Source of the DNA: Rikenellaceae bacterium
GTDB taxonomy: Bacteria; Bacteroidota; Bacteroidia; Bacteroidales; Rikenellaceae
Assembly (NCBI GenBank): GCA_031256675.1
Contig: JAIRQC010000060.1
Coordinates: forward strand, 1 to 55,079
Direction: 5' to 3'
Length of the DNA stretch: 55,079 nucleotides
A program made the translations under genes and the position numbers. The notes below the pieces were generated by a model that saw only the letters and a program-made list of their open reading frames with translations, was not told where the DNA came from and searched no databases. How positions within the stretch are numbered: the first letter of the stretch is position 1; every line of letters starts with the position of its first letter. This document shows positions 8,208 to 16,766 of this stretch, one piece after another.

Positions 8208-8900
8208 ATGGCGACAATTTTGTGTATCGAGACGGCGACAGGGCGGTGTTCGGCGGCGTTGGCGCGCGACGGGGCGGTCGTGGCGGTCAGGGAGAGCGAC
8301 GGAGGGCGCGACCACGCCCGCGATCTGGCCGTGTATGTCGACGAACTGCTGAGAGATGCAGGCAAACTGTCGTCCGTGGCGGTAAGTATGGGGCCCGGAT
8401 CCTATACGGGGCTCAGGATCGGCGTGTCGCTGGCCAAAGGATTGTGCTATGCGCTTGGCGTTCCTCTCATTGCGGTAGATTCGCTGCTGTCGCTGGCGGC
8501 GGTGGCGCTCGAAGATGGGGTGGGGGCGGCGTTCGAAGAGGGAGCGCTGCTATGCCCGATGATTGATGCGCGGCGGATGGAGGTCTACACCGCGGTGTTC
8601 GATAGTTCGCTGCGGAGGCTGACCCCTACGGCGGCGCATATTATTGACAGGGGCAGTTTTGCGGAGTTCGCCGCCACGGGCCGCCTGACCGTTTTCGGCG
8701 ACGGGGCGGCCAAGTGCGCGGGGGTACTGCCCGCGTCGGTGCGCTATATGGAGGTCAAGGCCTCGGCCCGCGGGCTGGCTAAGGCTTCGCAGGAGGCGTT
8801 CGACGCCGGACGGTTCGAGGACGCGGCCTATTTCGAACCACTCTACCTCAAAGAGTTCGTAGCCATAGCCTCGAAGAAGAACCCGTTTCTGAACAGATAG
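8208..8900 (+). CDS. tsaB: tRNA threonylcarbamoyladenosine biosynthesis protein TsaB
   Basis: TsaB is the non-catalytic ASKHA partner of TsaD needed to make t6A37 on ANN-decoding tRNAs. The 230-residue product starts MATILCIETATGRCSAALAR and contains VSMGPGSYTGLRIGVSLAKG, the family signature, then PMIDARRMEVYTAVF. The ORF-track start at 8151 adds 19 residues that lie upstream of the -7 box, so ATG 8208 is preferred. The C-terminal YFEPLYLKEFV is also typical. It is monocistronic and followed by a strong terminator. Confidence 0.94.
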   Translation: MATILCIETATGRCSAALARDGAVVAVRESDGGRDHARDLAVYVDELLRDAGKLSSVAVSMGPGSYTGLRIGVSLAKGLCYALGVPLIAVDSLLSLAAVALEDGVGAAFEEGALLCPMIDARRMEVYTAVFDSSLRRLTPTAAHIIDRGSFAEFAATGRLTVFGDGAAKCAGVLPASVRYMEVKASARGLAKASQEAFDAGRFEDAAYFEPLYLKEFVAIASKKNPFLNR

Positions 8901-8970
8901 CGTTGTTTTGCCGTGGGGCCGGCCGGTGAACGGCGGCCATGCGAAAACCTCCTGCACGGGGCTAAAAAAA

Positions 8971-9010
8971 AGAGGCTTCCGAAAAATGATTTTTCGGAAG
9001 CCTCTTTTTT
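8971..9010. terminator. Bidirectional perfect-palindrome terminator
   Basis: AGAGGCTTCCGAAAAAT (8971-8987), a single G, then its exact complement (8989-9005), flanked by A-rich sequence on the left and TTTTTT on the right. It would terminate tsaB rightward and the convergent envelope gene leftward. Confidence 0.92.
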
Positions 9011-9014
9011 GCCG

Positions 9015-9051
9015 GACAGTCGGGAAATGCACCCTGCATTTCCCGACTGTC
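9015..9051. terminator. Second perfect hairpin after the OmpA-type gene stop
   Basis: GACAGTCGGGAAATGCA (9015-9031), loop CCC, then the exact complement (9035-9051). It starts three bases after the stop codon of the convergent gene at 9054 and sits next to the first palindrome. It lacks its own U-tract on either side, so it may serve as a 3'-end-protecting hairpin rather than the terminator proper. Confidence 0.75.
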
Positions 9052-9053
9052 GA

Positions 9054-12000
9054 TTACCTGCCACCCCGCATTGCAGCTTCGCGGGCCACGATCTGGTCGT
9101 AGTTGGCTTTGGCGGTGGTGCTGCCGTAGTTGGTCATGGCAGCCTGGAAGAACTCTTTGGCCTTCTCGAAGTTGTTGAGCATCATGTAGCAGACGCCGAT
9201 AGTGTTGTACGAGCGCACGTCGGTCGACACCTGGGCCAGCACGTGCAGCGCGCCGTTGTAGTCGCCGCGTTTAACCAGATCCTGGGCGCGGTTGATGGCG
9301 TCGGCCGTCGGGTCGAGCGGCGAGAGGCTCTCGTAGTAGACTTTCAGGTAGGTGGCGTTACGCAGGTCGGGGAAGAAGCGCGAGTACATGTAACGGTAGG
9401 GCTCGCCGCCACCTATCGACTTGAGTTTCTGCTCCTTGATTGCGCTGCTCGCGTTGTCCCATACCGGCACGTTGTCGATCAGTCGCAGGATCTCGTTGCG
9501 ATAGCCGATGCTGGAGGCCGCAACCTGATCGCGCAGTCCGTCCCAGTCCTCGCCGCCGCCATAGATATGTATGGCGTTGGGGCTGATGCCGGTGTTGTTG
9601 ATCACGAAGCTCTTCAATGCCGCCGCACGGTCGCGCGAGAGTTGGTCGTTGTAGTTGTATGTGCCTTCGGGCGAGGCGAAACCCGCTATGACGACCCCCG
9701 AGACCCGCGAGTTGCCGGAGTTTTCGATTGCGCGGATCGAGGCGATGAACTCGGCCAGCGTGCGGTCGTTGTTGCGGAACGGATGCTCGATAACCCTCTG
9801 GTTCTGGCGGAAATACACCACCAGCGCGTTGCGTTTGGCCTCTTTGCCCGGCATGTTGCCGTCCACTGCGCCGTAGCTGTATTCGAGGAACGGGAACCTT
9901 TCGGCCAGCGCCTCGGCAAGGCTGCCTGAGGAGGTCATCGGGGCGTACTTGGGCACGATGTATGGCATCCAGCCGGATATGCCGCTGTTGACCGGCGCCA
10001 GTGCGTATGTCGGCGTTGCGGTAGAGTATATCGACGCAGGGCCGGTGTAGCCCGAGCCGCCGACAGAGGGCGTGGTCGCCGGAGAGTAGCCGTAGGGCAG
10101 GGTCGGTACCACGTCGGTACGTCCGCTGAAGGTCTGTGCGTGGGCGTAAGGCGACTGGGTATAGTATGGCTGGCCGGCAGCCCCCTGCGGAGGATAGGCA
10201 GCCCCCTGCGGAGAATATGCAGTCTGCTGTGGAGGATAGGCGGTCAGGCCTGGGCCCTCAATGGGATAAACACCGGGGCCTGTGGCGGTGAGCGCACGCG
10301 GAGAATAGGTCGGAGCGCCGTTGATCCCCCTGGTATAGGCAGGGCCGAACTTCTGTGCCGCGCTGGCCGGGGTATAGGCATAGACCGGCCCCTTGTCGAC
10401 AGTGACCCTGAAAGCGTTGGCCGGAGTGTATGCGTCGACGGGCTTCAGCGTGAACACCGGAGCATCCTTCGGCGTGGCGGCCGTCACCGGAACAAGCGCG
10501 TAGGAGGGGGTGGTGGAACCCGGAGCGTATGTCGGCATGAGCGTGTACTTCGGCTCGTTCGGCGGGGTGTTCGGGCCTGCGGGCTCGAGGGTATACTGGT
10601 TCGCGCCCTTCGGGGTGTTGGCGTCGACAGGTCGCGCCACCCCTTCCGGGGCCGAGGCATACTGTGCGTATTCCGGAGAAATGATGGTGAAGGTCTTGGC
10701 GTCCCGTGGCGTCGAAGCGTCGACGGGCTTCAGCGTGAAGCGCGGAGCGTCGGGCGGGGTCGATGCGTTTTCCGGGGTGAGCACGTATGAGGGTTCGCCG
10801 GAGGTAGAGCCCGGGGCGTAGACCGGAGTGAGGGTATACTTCTGCACTCCCGGGGGCGTGTCGGGGCCTGCCGGTTCGAGGGTGTATTTCTGCGCTCCGG
10901 GAGGGGTGTTGAGGTCGGTCGGCGAAACCATTATGTCGCCCTGCGGCACCAGACCTCCCCTCGAGGGCAGCGTCATCGTCCTGAAACCGCTGTCCACAAC
11001 GCTTGCCGGTTCGGCGGCGAAGCCCTGCGCATAGCCGTGGATGGTGCCCAGTCTGGTCGGGGCGGGGGTGTAGGTATACTGTCGGGCGTCGGGCGGAGTG
11101 TTGGCATCGACGGGCTTCAATGTGAAGCGCGGCGCGCTGGCCGGCGTCGAGCCGTCGACGGGGATGAGCGCATAGGCCGGATCGTCTGCCGAGACGCCCT
11201 TCGTATGTACAGGGGCCAGTGTATATTGCAGCTCGCCGGGGCTGGTGTTAGGGCCTACCGGTTCGAGGGTGTATCTCTTGGCGCCTGCCGGAGTGTTGCC
11301 GTCGACGGGGGCTGCGAGGCCCGACGGGGCGGCGCTGTAAACGGCCTTGTCCGGATCAATAACGGTATAGCGCAGCGCGTCGGCAGGGGTCGAAGCATCG
11401 ACCGGTTTCATCCTGTACTTCGGCGCGTCGGCAGGGGTCGATGCGTCGACCGGCGTGATGATATACGACGGCGCGCTCTTCTCTGCGCCAGGGGCGTAAA
11501 CCGGCGTGAGAGTGAACAGCGGTTCGTTCGGATCCGCATCGGGGCCTGCCGGTTCGAGGGTGTACCTTGATGCGCCTGCCGGTGTTTTGGAATCCTCGGG
11601 CGACACGAGGTAGCTCGACGAGGGCACTACCCGACCTGCTCCCAGTATGCCCTTGCCCAGGTCCGAAGGCGCGGCAGTGGCGGCAGGCATGGCAGCCTCG
11701 CCCGGAGCATATCCGAATATCCTGCCCAACCCTTTGGGGGCGGTGGAATAGGTGAACTGCTTGACGTTTTTCGGGGTCAGCGCGTCGGCCTGTTTCAGCA
11801 CGAACTGCGGAGCGTCGGGCGGAGTGGCCGTGGTGACCGGAGTGAGCGCGTATGCGGGCTCCTCCTCGCTCACACCTTTTGTATATACGGGCGCGAGGGT
11901 ATAGCGCGGCACGTCGGCGGGAGTGGAGGCGTCGACGGGCGCAAGGGTATAGCGCGGCGCGCCTGCCGGGGTTGCGGAGGTGACGGGCGAGATCTGCGCG

Positions 12001-12968
12001 GAGGGGGCTGCATTGTAGACAGCCTCGTCGGGATCCACGACGGTGAACCGCGGCATACTTGCCGGAGTGGCGGCCGTAGCCTTGCTCAGCACATAGCGCG
12101 GCGCGTCGGGCGGGGTTTGCGGCCCTACGGGAGTGATGACATACGACGGCTGCGCCTCGGTTGCGCCGGGGGTGAAGACCGGCGTGAGCGTATAGCGCGG
12201 TTCGGACTTCGGCACGGTCGGGTCGTCGGGCATGAGCACGTAACGCTGCGCGTCGTCAGGCGTGTTGGCCGATTCGGGATCGATCAGCAGGCTCGATGCT
12301 GGCACCGTCAGGGCGTCCATCACCCGCGGGGGATAATATTCGCCGTTCGGGCCGAGCGGATTGGTCTGGCCAATGGGCGTATAGAGCGGGGCCTTCTCAA
12401 ACTTGGGAGAGGCGCTTACCGGAGGGGCCGGAGCAGGCTCTATCTCCTGCGGCGGGGTCGGTTCGGTGGTGACGTCGAGTTCGGGGGATGTAACCCTGGC
12501 CGATGTGTCGATCCTGGCGGAGAGCTCCGCCGAGCCGAGGTTCTGAATGGTGCAGCAGCCCTTCGAGGTCTTTTCGAGCCTTACCGAGGCTTTGTCCATC
12601 CACGGGCTGTAGGGCACCGTGGCGACATAGTCTATCGTCTTGCCGTTGGGCACCACGATAGCGTCGTTGGGATACTCTACCGTACCCGACATTTCGCGCC
12701 GCTGGTTGGAGATGATGGCGCGCGTTCCCTCGACGACGATCGCCGTGAGCCGCTCGGCGTCGAGGCCGTTGTATAGCACCGGCGTGGCTGTCAGGGTGTA
12801 GTCGCTGCGGGTGGCCTTTTTGTCGACTATCGCCTTGAAGCTCACCTCCATGGTGTTGTTCTCTTTTCTGCGCACAACCAGGTCGTTCACCTGAATGTCT
12901 TCCGCCGCCACGACCGGCGCAGTCCAGCAGGCGAGCAGTGCGAGCGAAGCTATAATCAATTTTTTCAT
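9054..12968 (-). CDS. DUF3868 + giant Pro/Thr repeat region + OmpA-like + TPR envelope protein
   Basis: This 1304-residue exported protein has a clear signal peptide (MKKLIIASLALLACWTAPVVAA). Residues about 22-145 match the DUF3868 domain seen next to DUF3575 in Bacteroidetes envelope/fimbrial loci. Residues about 200-880 are a Pro/Thr-rich region built from short units such as ASTPADAPRYTLKPVD, in turn arranged as three super-repeats of exactly 226 residues. Residues 900-940 hold small YPPQ/YSPQ repeats. Residues about 1040-1150 resemble an OmpA-C peptidoglycan-binding domain (VVIAGFASPEGTYNYNDQLS), and 1220-1300 form a TPR-like helical tail. The layout suggests a long periplasm-spanning or surface stalk anchored to the wall. 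It lies 7 bp after the DUF3575 gene and is surely co-transcribed. No fimbrilin gene is nearby, so a fimbrial role is unproven. Confidence 0.85.
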   Translation of the reverse strand: MKKLIIASLALLACWTAPVVAAEDIQVNDLVVRRKENNTMEVSFKAIVDKKATRSDYTLTATPVLYNGLDAERLTAIVVEGTRAIISNQRREMSGTVEYPNDAIVVPNGKTIDYVATVPYSPWMDKASVRLEKTSKGCCTIQNLGSAELSARIDTSARVTSPELDVTTEPTPPQEIEPAPAPPVSASPKFEKAPLYTPIGQTNPLGPNGEYYPPRVMDALTVPASSLLIDPESANTPDDAQRYVLMPDDPTVPKSEPRYTLTPVFTPGATEAQPSYVITPVGPQTPPDAPRYVLSKATAATPASMPRFTVVDPDEAVYNAAPSAQISPVTSATPAGAPRYTLAPVDASTPADVPRYTLAPVYTKGVSEEEPAYALTPVTTATPPDAPQFVLKQADALTPKNVKQFTYSTAPKGLGRIFGYAPGEAAMPAATAAPSDLGKGILGAGRVVPSSSYLVSPEDSKTPAGASRYTLEPAGPDADPNEPLFTLTPVYAPGAEKSAPSYIITPVDASTPADAPKYRMKPVDASTPADALRYTVIDPDKAVYSAAPSGLAAPVDGNTPAGAKRYTLEPVGPNTSPGELQYTLAPVHTKGVSADDPAYALIPVDGSTPASAPRFTLKPVDANTPPDARQYTYTPAPTRLGTIHGYAQGFAAEPASVVDSGFRTMTLPSRGGLVPQGDIMVSPTDLNTPPGAQKYTLEPAGPDTPPGVQKYTLTPVYAPGSTSGEPSYVLTPENASTPPDAPRFTLKPVDASTPRDAKTFTIISPEYAQYASAPEGVARPVDANTPKGANQYTLEPAGPNTPPNEPKYTLMPTYAPGSTTPSYALVPVTAATPKDAPVFTLKPVDAYTPANAFRVTVDKGPVYAYTPASAAQKFGPAYTRGINGAPTYSPRALTATGPGVYPIEGPGLTAYPPQQTAYSPQGAAYPPQGAAGQPYYTQSPYAHAQTFSGRTDVVPTLPYGYSPATTPSVGGSGYTGPASIYSTATPTYALAPVNSGISGWMPYIVPKYAPMTSSGSLAEALAERFPFLEYSYGAVDGNMPGKEAKRNALVVYFRQNQRVIEHPFRNNDRTLAEFIASIRAIENSGNSRVSGVVIAGFASPEGTYNYNDQLSRDRAAALKSFVINNTGISPNAIHIYGGGEDWDGLRDQVAASSIGYRNEILRLIDNVPVWDNASSAIKEQKLKSIGGGEPYRYMYSRFFPDLRNATYLKVYYESLSPLDPTADAINRAQDLVKRGDYNGALHVLAQVSTDVRSYNTIGVCYMMLNNFEKAKEFFQAAMTNYGSTTAKANYDQIVAREAAMRGGR
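10338..12305 (-). repeat. Three in-phase 678-bp (226-aa) super-repeats inside the OmpA-type gene
   Basis: The equivalent TP of SANTPDDAQRY, DSKTPAGASRY and DLNTPPGAQKY falls at residues 236, 462 and 688, exactly 226 apart each time. Each block has the same inner order: several TP-units, a VxTxGxxxxxPxYxLxPV unit, a VIDPDKAVYSAAPSG-type unit, more TP-units, and (in the first two) a GYAxGxAA linker. Divergence is by substitution with almost no indels. Confidence 0.85.
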
Positions 12969-12975
12969 AGGGCAC

Positions 12976-13548
12976 TTATTTTATAAGGTAAACAAGCGAG
13001 ATGGATGCGGTCGTGGGGCCAAAGTAGAATCTGGTGAAGTCGCCTATCATCGATCCGCACCGGGGGCAGTTGTATTTCGTGTAGCCCATGTATATGCCGC
13101 CGATGCCGATGCTGCCCTCAAGCCCCCAGCGTTTCGAGAGCATGTAGTGGTAGCCGTATGCGACGCCGCCGCCGACGCCCCAGCCCTCGTAGCGGTATGC
13201 CTTTTCGAACAGCAGGGGTACGTTGTGCTGGCTCACGTTGTATTTTGATCCCAGCAGGTGCACGCCTATGAAATGGCCGTTGAACCGCTCGCAGAACCAG
13301 TAGCGGTATTCCGGCATTATTATCCAGTGCACCAGTTTTTTGTTATTTGTTTCGGAGCCGCTCAGGTTCCACGAATTATAGCCGCCCCACAACAGGAAAG
13401 TCGATTTGGGCGACAGCCCTACTTCGAATCCCAGATTAGGGGTAAGCGTCCCCCAATAGAGAAGGTTTGTCTTCACTGCCAAATCCTGCGCGCCCAGCCT
13501 CGAGCCCAGCAGGAGCAATGGAACGATTAAAACCAGTAATCTCTTCAT
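12976..13548 (-). CDS. DUF3575 family outer-membrane-type protein
   Basis: A 190-residue protein with a signal peptide (MKRLLVLIVPLLLLGSRLGAQ), then beta-rich text starting LAVKTNLLYWGTLTPNLGFEVGL, typical of DUF3575. The alternating hydrophobic strands and the terminal aromatic/hydrophobic stretch (ASISLVYLI) suggest a small outer-membrane beta-barrel. One CPRCG pair is present. It is the first gene of a two-gene unit with the DUF3868/OmpA protein; the pairing is common in Bacteroidetes envelope loci. Precise function is unknown. Confidence 0.82.
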   Translation of the reverse strand: MKRLLVLIVPLLLLGSRLGAQDLAVKTNLLYWGTLTPNLGFEVGLSPKSTFLLWGGYNSWNLSGSETNNKKLVHWIIMPEYRYWFCERFNGHFIGVHLLGSKYNVSQHNVPLLFEKAYRYEGWGVGGGVAYGYHYMLSKRWGLEGSIGIGGIYMGYTKYNCPRCGSMIGDFTRFYFGPTTASISLVYLIK

Positions 13549-14124
13549 ATCCCCACAAATTTATAATTTCCCTGTTTTTCGGCCGCTCGCCGGACGCTGC
13601 CGCTGTTTTCCGGCGACCGTGCTGTTTTTCGGCCCTTCGCAACATGTTTTCAATGTCGCTTCCGGCGTTTTTCCGCCGTTTTTCGCCGTTCCGTAACGCT
13701 ATGCCGCAACAACCGGAAGCGTGCAAAAAACGTTCCGGTCGAGCTATTGTAAGCCACATTACGATATTTACAATGCAAAACTACTTATAAAATAGGGCGA
13801 TAGCTGCGTTTTTCGACAATTGTATCAACATTTTATTAACATAATCTTGTTTTTATGTGTAGAAACTATTCTAAAACGCCTTTTTTTGTGCGCATAAAGA
13901 CGAGAAAATGCTCTATTCGGCTTTTGCCTTCTGCCGGCCGCATGTTTTCCGGCGTTTTTGAGATGGGCTTTCTGTTGACAGCTGTTAATAAACAGGTTAA
14001 ACATACAGGATTATGAACAGAAATATCAACATGTCCGCCGTTCCCGAAAGGGGTGTTTCCGCCTCCCGCAGAGCTCTTGCCAGAGGCCTTGCAGGGGTTG
14101 CGTTTGAAAATAATTGCGCGAGGT
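13549..14124. other. 575-bp intergenic region; -7 box for the DUF3575 gene
   Basis: No gene is convincing here; the plus- and minus-strand ORFs of about 105 aa have no family-like text and low-complexity runs. On the minus strand TAGTTTTG (plus 13776-13783) fits the -7 consensus and would give the DUF3575 transcript a leader of about 220 nt. The left part is rich in ttttcggc/ccggcg short repeats. Confidence 0.4.
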
Positions 14125-14155
14125 TTTGCAGTTATCATATTTATGATTACATTTG
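14125..14155 (+). promoter_or_regulatory. Promoter of rpmI-rplT
   Basis: TTTG at 14125-14128, a 19-nt spacer, and TACATTTG at 14148-14155 match the Bacteroidetes promoter well, 45 bp before the rpmI start. Confidence 0.7.
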
Positions 14156-14200
14156 CAGTCCACAAATTTTCACTCCACAAAACCTAAACCTGAGGTAAAA

Positions 14201-14395
14201 ATGCCGAAAATGAAGTCCAATTCCGGGGCTAAAAAGCGTTTCACGCTCACCGGAACAGGAAAAGTGAAACGGAAACACGCTTTCCACAGTCACATCCTGA
14301 CAAAGAAAACCACCAAACAGAAACGGAACCTCACCTATGCAGGGCTCGTTTCTCCGGCCGACGAGGCCAACGTAAAGCTACTGCTGGTGAAGTAG
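14201..14395 (+). CDS. rpmI: 50S ribosomal protein L35
   Basis: L35 is a small basic protein of the large ribosomal subunit. The 64-residue product [20 protein letters not shown] through [14 protein letters not shown] is diagnostic. The ORF track extends 16 residues upstream to 14153, but that is inside the promoter, so ATG 14201 is used. It forms a two-gene operon with rplT, 81 bp downstream. In most bacteria infC lies directly upstream; here it does not (see the left edge of the window). Confidence 0.96.
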   Translation: MPKMKSNSGAKKRFTLTGTGKVKRKHAFHSHILTKKTTKQKRNLTYAGLVSPADEANVKLLLVK

Positions 14396-14476
14396 CCAAA
14401 TGTAAAACCAAGAGCCGCTCAGCCCCAAAGAGACGGGGAGAACTCGCCCGCTGACCGCTCGTAAAACTCAAAAGCA

Positions 14477-14824
14477 ATGCCCAGATCAGTCAACGCGGTA
14501 GCCTCGCGCGCCCGCAGAAAAAGAGTCCTGAAACTGGCCAAAGGAAACTTCGGCTCACGGGGAAATGTCTGGACGGTAGCCAAAAACACCGTCGAAAAAG
14601 GTCTTACCTACGCCTACCGCGATCGCAAGAACAAAAAACGCACATTCCGCGGCCTGTGGATCCAGCGTATCAACGCCGCTGCACGCCTCAACGGCCTCAC
14701 ATACTCCCAGCTCATGGGACGTCTGGCCGCCAAAGGGGTCGCGCTCAACCGCAAAGTACTTGCCGACCTGGCAATGAACAACCCAAAAGCGTTCGAAAAG
14801 GTCGTCAAAACGGTAGCAAAGTAG
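14477..14824 (+). CDS. rplT: 50S ribosomal protein L20
   Basis: L20 binds 23S rRNA early in large-subunit assembly and often represses its own operon. The 115-residue product starts [20 protein letters not shown] and contains [20 protein letters not shown], both diagnostic. It follows rpmI. I did not identify an L20 leader structure upstream of rpmI. Confidence 0.97.
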   Translation: MPRSVNAVASRARRKRVLKLAKGNFGSRGNVWTVAKNTVEKGLTYAYRDRKNKKRTFRGLWIQRINAAARLNGLTYSQLMGRLAAKGVALNRKVLADLAMNNPKAFEKVVKTVAK

Positions 14825-14861
14825 CAGAAATATTGTTCGGTTTCACCCGGGAAGGCTGTCA

Positions 14862-14895
14862 GTACATGGCGGCCTCTCTTTTTGCCGCCATGTAC
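14862..14895 (+). terminator. Hairpin after rplT
   Basis: GTACATGGCGGC (14862-14873) pairs perfectly with GCCGCCATGTAC (14884-14895) around a T-rich 10-nt loop, 37 bp after the rplT stop. No U-tract follows, so termination efficiency is uncertain. Confidence 0.55.
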
Positions 14896-14941
14896 GCTGT
14901 TTCGTCACAATGAATGCGGCCGGCCTGACTTTTTTTGTCCC

Positions 14942-14989
14942 GAACGCGGCAGTTTTTTATGCCCTGAACACAGCAGTTTTTTATGCCCC
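14942..14989. repeat. 24-bp tandem direct repeat, two copies
   Basis: Units at 14942-14965 and 14966-14989 share GAACnCnGCAGTTTTTTATG plus CCC, back to back. They lie between rplT and ssb. Confidence 0.7.
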
Positions 14990-15066
14990 GGGCGCAGCCT
15001 GATGGCCCGACATGTTGTGCGACAGACGCCCCGCTAGGCATGACGTAATAAAATTATGTTGCGGCG

Positions 15067-15098
15067 TTTGTTTTTTTACGACAAATTCCTTAGCTTTG
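15067..15098 (+). promoter_or_regulatory. Promoter of ssb
   Basis: TTTG (15067-15070), a 20-nt spacer, TAGCTTTG (15091-15098): a textbook match to the Bacteroidetes consensus, 48 bp before the ssb ATG. Confidence 0.75.
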
Positions 15099-15145
15099 GA
15101 GAGTTTTTCTGCCTCTGAGAGAAACAAACTAAAAACCGAACAGTT

Positions 15146-15652
15146 ATGGTTAACAAGGTTATTTTGATCGGCAATGTCGGCGCAGACCCCGATGTGCGGT
15201 CTTTGGAGGGCGGGGTCAAGGTTGCGCGGATACGCCTTGCGACAACCGAGCGCTCCTACAACCGCCAGACACAGGAGACCAAAGAGTTCACCGAGTGGCA
15301 CAGCGTTACGTTGTGGCGCAGTCTGGCCGACGTTGCCGACCGATTTGTGAAAAAGGGTAGCCAGATATATATCGAGGGTTCGATCCGCAGCCGCGAGTGG
15401 AGCGACGAGACGGGGGTCAAACGATATGCCGTCGAGATCGTTGCCAATGAGATGAAACTGCTCGGCCGCCGTCCGGACGGGGCGCAGACAGCTTCGGGCG
15501 CGTCGGTCCCTGCCCCTGCCCCTGCTCCAGTCTCCGCCCAGGCCTCGGCGCCGGCAGGAGGCCATTCGTATGCCGCCACGGCACAAACCCCTGCTCCTGC
15601 GCCGGCTGTCTCGTCCGCCCCGCAAGACGATCCGGACGATCTCCCATTCTAA
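15146..15652 (+). CDS. ssb: Single-stranded DNA-binding protein
   Basis: SSB coats single-stranded DNA and recruits repair and replication partners. The 168-residue product has the OB fold ([55 protein letters not shown]), a long Pro/Ala-rich linker, and the acidic partner-binding tip DDPDDLPF. The linker is unusually rich in PAPAPA text. folE starts 13 bp downstream, so both may share the ssb promoter. Confidence 0.97.
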   Translation: MVNKVILIGNVGADPDVRSLEGGVKVARIRLATTERSYNRQTQETKEFTEWHSVTLWRSLADVADRFVKKGSQIYIEGSIRSREWSDETGVKRYAVEIVANEMKLLGRRPDGAQTASGASVPAPAPAPVSAQASAPAGGHSYAATAQTPAPAPAVSSAPQDDPDDLPF

Positions 15653-15665
15653 GCCGGCAGTCAGG

Positions 15666-16271
15666 ATGGAAGAGATATACAGCAGGGAGGAGGCGTTCGA
15701 CCCGAAGGCGTTGGAGACGCTCATGGAGGCCTACGGCATGATACTCGGCGCGATAGGCGAGGACGTCGGGCGCGAGGGGCTTTTGAAAACCCCCGAACGG
15801 GTGGCCAAAGCGATGGCTTTCATGACGCAGGGTTACGCCGCCGACCCCCGCGAAATCCTCCTCTCGGCCAAGTTCAGGGAGAATTACAAACAGATGGTGC
15901 TGGTCAAGGAGATTGATTTCCACTCGCTCTGCGAGCATCACATGCTACCGTTTTACGGCAAGGCCCACGTGGCATACATCCCCAACGGCTACATCACGGG
16001 CCTGTCCAAGATCGCCCGGGTGGTGGACTGCTATGCCCGCCGGTTGCAGGTGCAGGAGCGCCTCACGGTACAGATCCGCGACTGCATTCAGCAGGCCCTC
16101 AATCCGTTGGGCGTGGCTGTCGTCATCGAGGCAAGCCACATGTGTATGCAGATCCGTGGCGTCCAGAAGCTGAACTCCGTCACGACGACCTCCGCATTCA
16201 CGGGAATCTTTCTCTCGGAGTTCAAAACCCGCGAAGAGTTCATACACCTGATAGGCAGTAAATTAAAGTGA
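15666..16271 (+). CDS. folE: GTP cyclohydrolase I
   Basis: FolE converts GTP to 7,8-dihydroneopterin triphosphate, the first step of folate (and queuosine) precursor synthesis. The 201-residue product has [19 protein letters not shown], the zinc-site [12 protein letters not shown], and the second zinc Cys in [12 protein letters not shown]. The track start at 15570 lies inside ssb in another frame; ATG 15666, 13 bp after the ssb stop, matches the family start. folB of the same pathway is at 5508-5861. Confidence 0.96.
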   Translation: MEEIYSREEAFDPKALETLMEAYGMILGAIGEDVGREGLLKTPERVAKAMAFMTQGYAADPREILLSAKFRENYKQMVLVKEIDFHSLCEHHMLPFYGKAHVAYIPNGYITGLSKIARVVDCYARRLQVQERLTVQIRDCIQQALNPLGVAVVIEASHMCMQIRGVQKLNSVTTTSAFTGIFLSEFKTREEFIHLIGSKLK

Positions 16272-16319
16272 TTTTTGCAGCGTCGCCACCCTACCCTCGC
16301 GGCGCAAAAAAAGAAAAAC

Positions 16320-16766
16320 ATGGGCAGTTACAGCGACGAGAAGCAGCGGCAGCTGGATATACGGTATATCAGGATGGCCCGAATCTGGGCCGAAAATTCC
16401 TATTGCGTTCGGCGCAAGGTGGGTGCGTTGCTGGTCAAGGACAAGATGATCATCTCGGACGGGTATAACGGCACGCCGTCGGGTTTCGAAAATGTTTGCG
16501 AGGACGGCGAGGGAAAGACAAAGCCGTATGTGCTTCATGCAGAGGCAAATGCAATAACAAAAGTGGCCAAGAGCGCCAACAGCAGCCTCGGGGCGACGCT
16601 TTACATCACCGCCTCGCCGTGTATCGAGTGCGCCAAGTTGATCATCCAGGCGGGGATCAGGCGGGTTGTCTATTGCGACAGCTACCACTCCACGGAGGGG
16701 CTCGAACTGCTGGCCCGCGTGGGGATCGAGGTGCTGCAGATCGACCATAGCGAGGTCGCAGGATAG
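16320..16766 (+). CDS. dCMP deaminase (cytidine/deoxycytidylate deaminase family)
   Basis: This zinc enzyme deaminates dCMP to dUMP for thymidylate synthesis. The 148-residue product starts MGSYSDEKQRQLDIRYIRMA and shows the catalytic HAE motif in YVLHAEANAI and the zinc PCxxC motif in TASPCIECAKLI. NGTPSGFENVCED is typical of dCMP deaminases rather than cytidine deaminases. It starts 48 bp after folE and probably shares its transcript. The track start at 16275 adds an unlikely N-terminus. Confidence 0.92.
   Translation: MGSYSDEKQRQLDIRYIRMARIWAENSYCVRRKVGALLVKDKMIISDGYNGTPSGFENVCEDGEGKTKPYVLHAEANAITKVAKSANSSLGATLYITASPCIECAKLIIQAGIRRVVYCDSYHSTEGLELLARVGIEVLQIDHSEVAG

Noticed and set aside
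14942-14989. CRISPR array
   Set aside because: Only two abutting units with no spacers; no cas genes in the window. The same reasoning applies to the repeats at 20508, 54182 and 54472.
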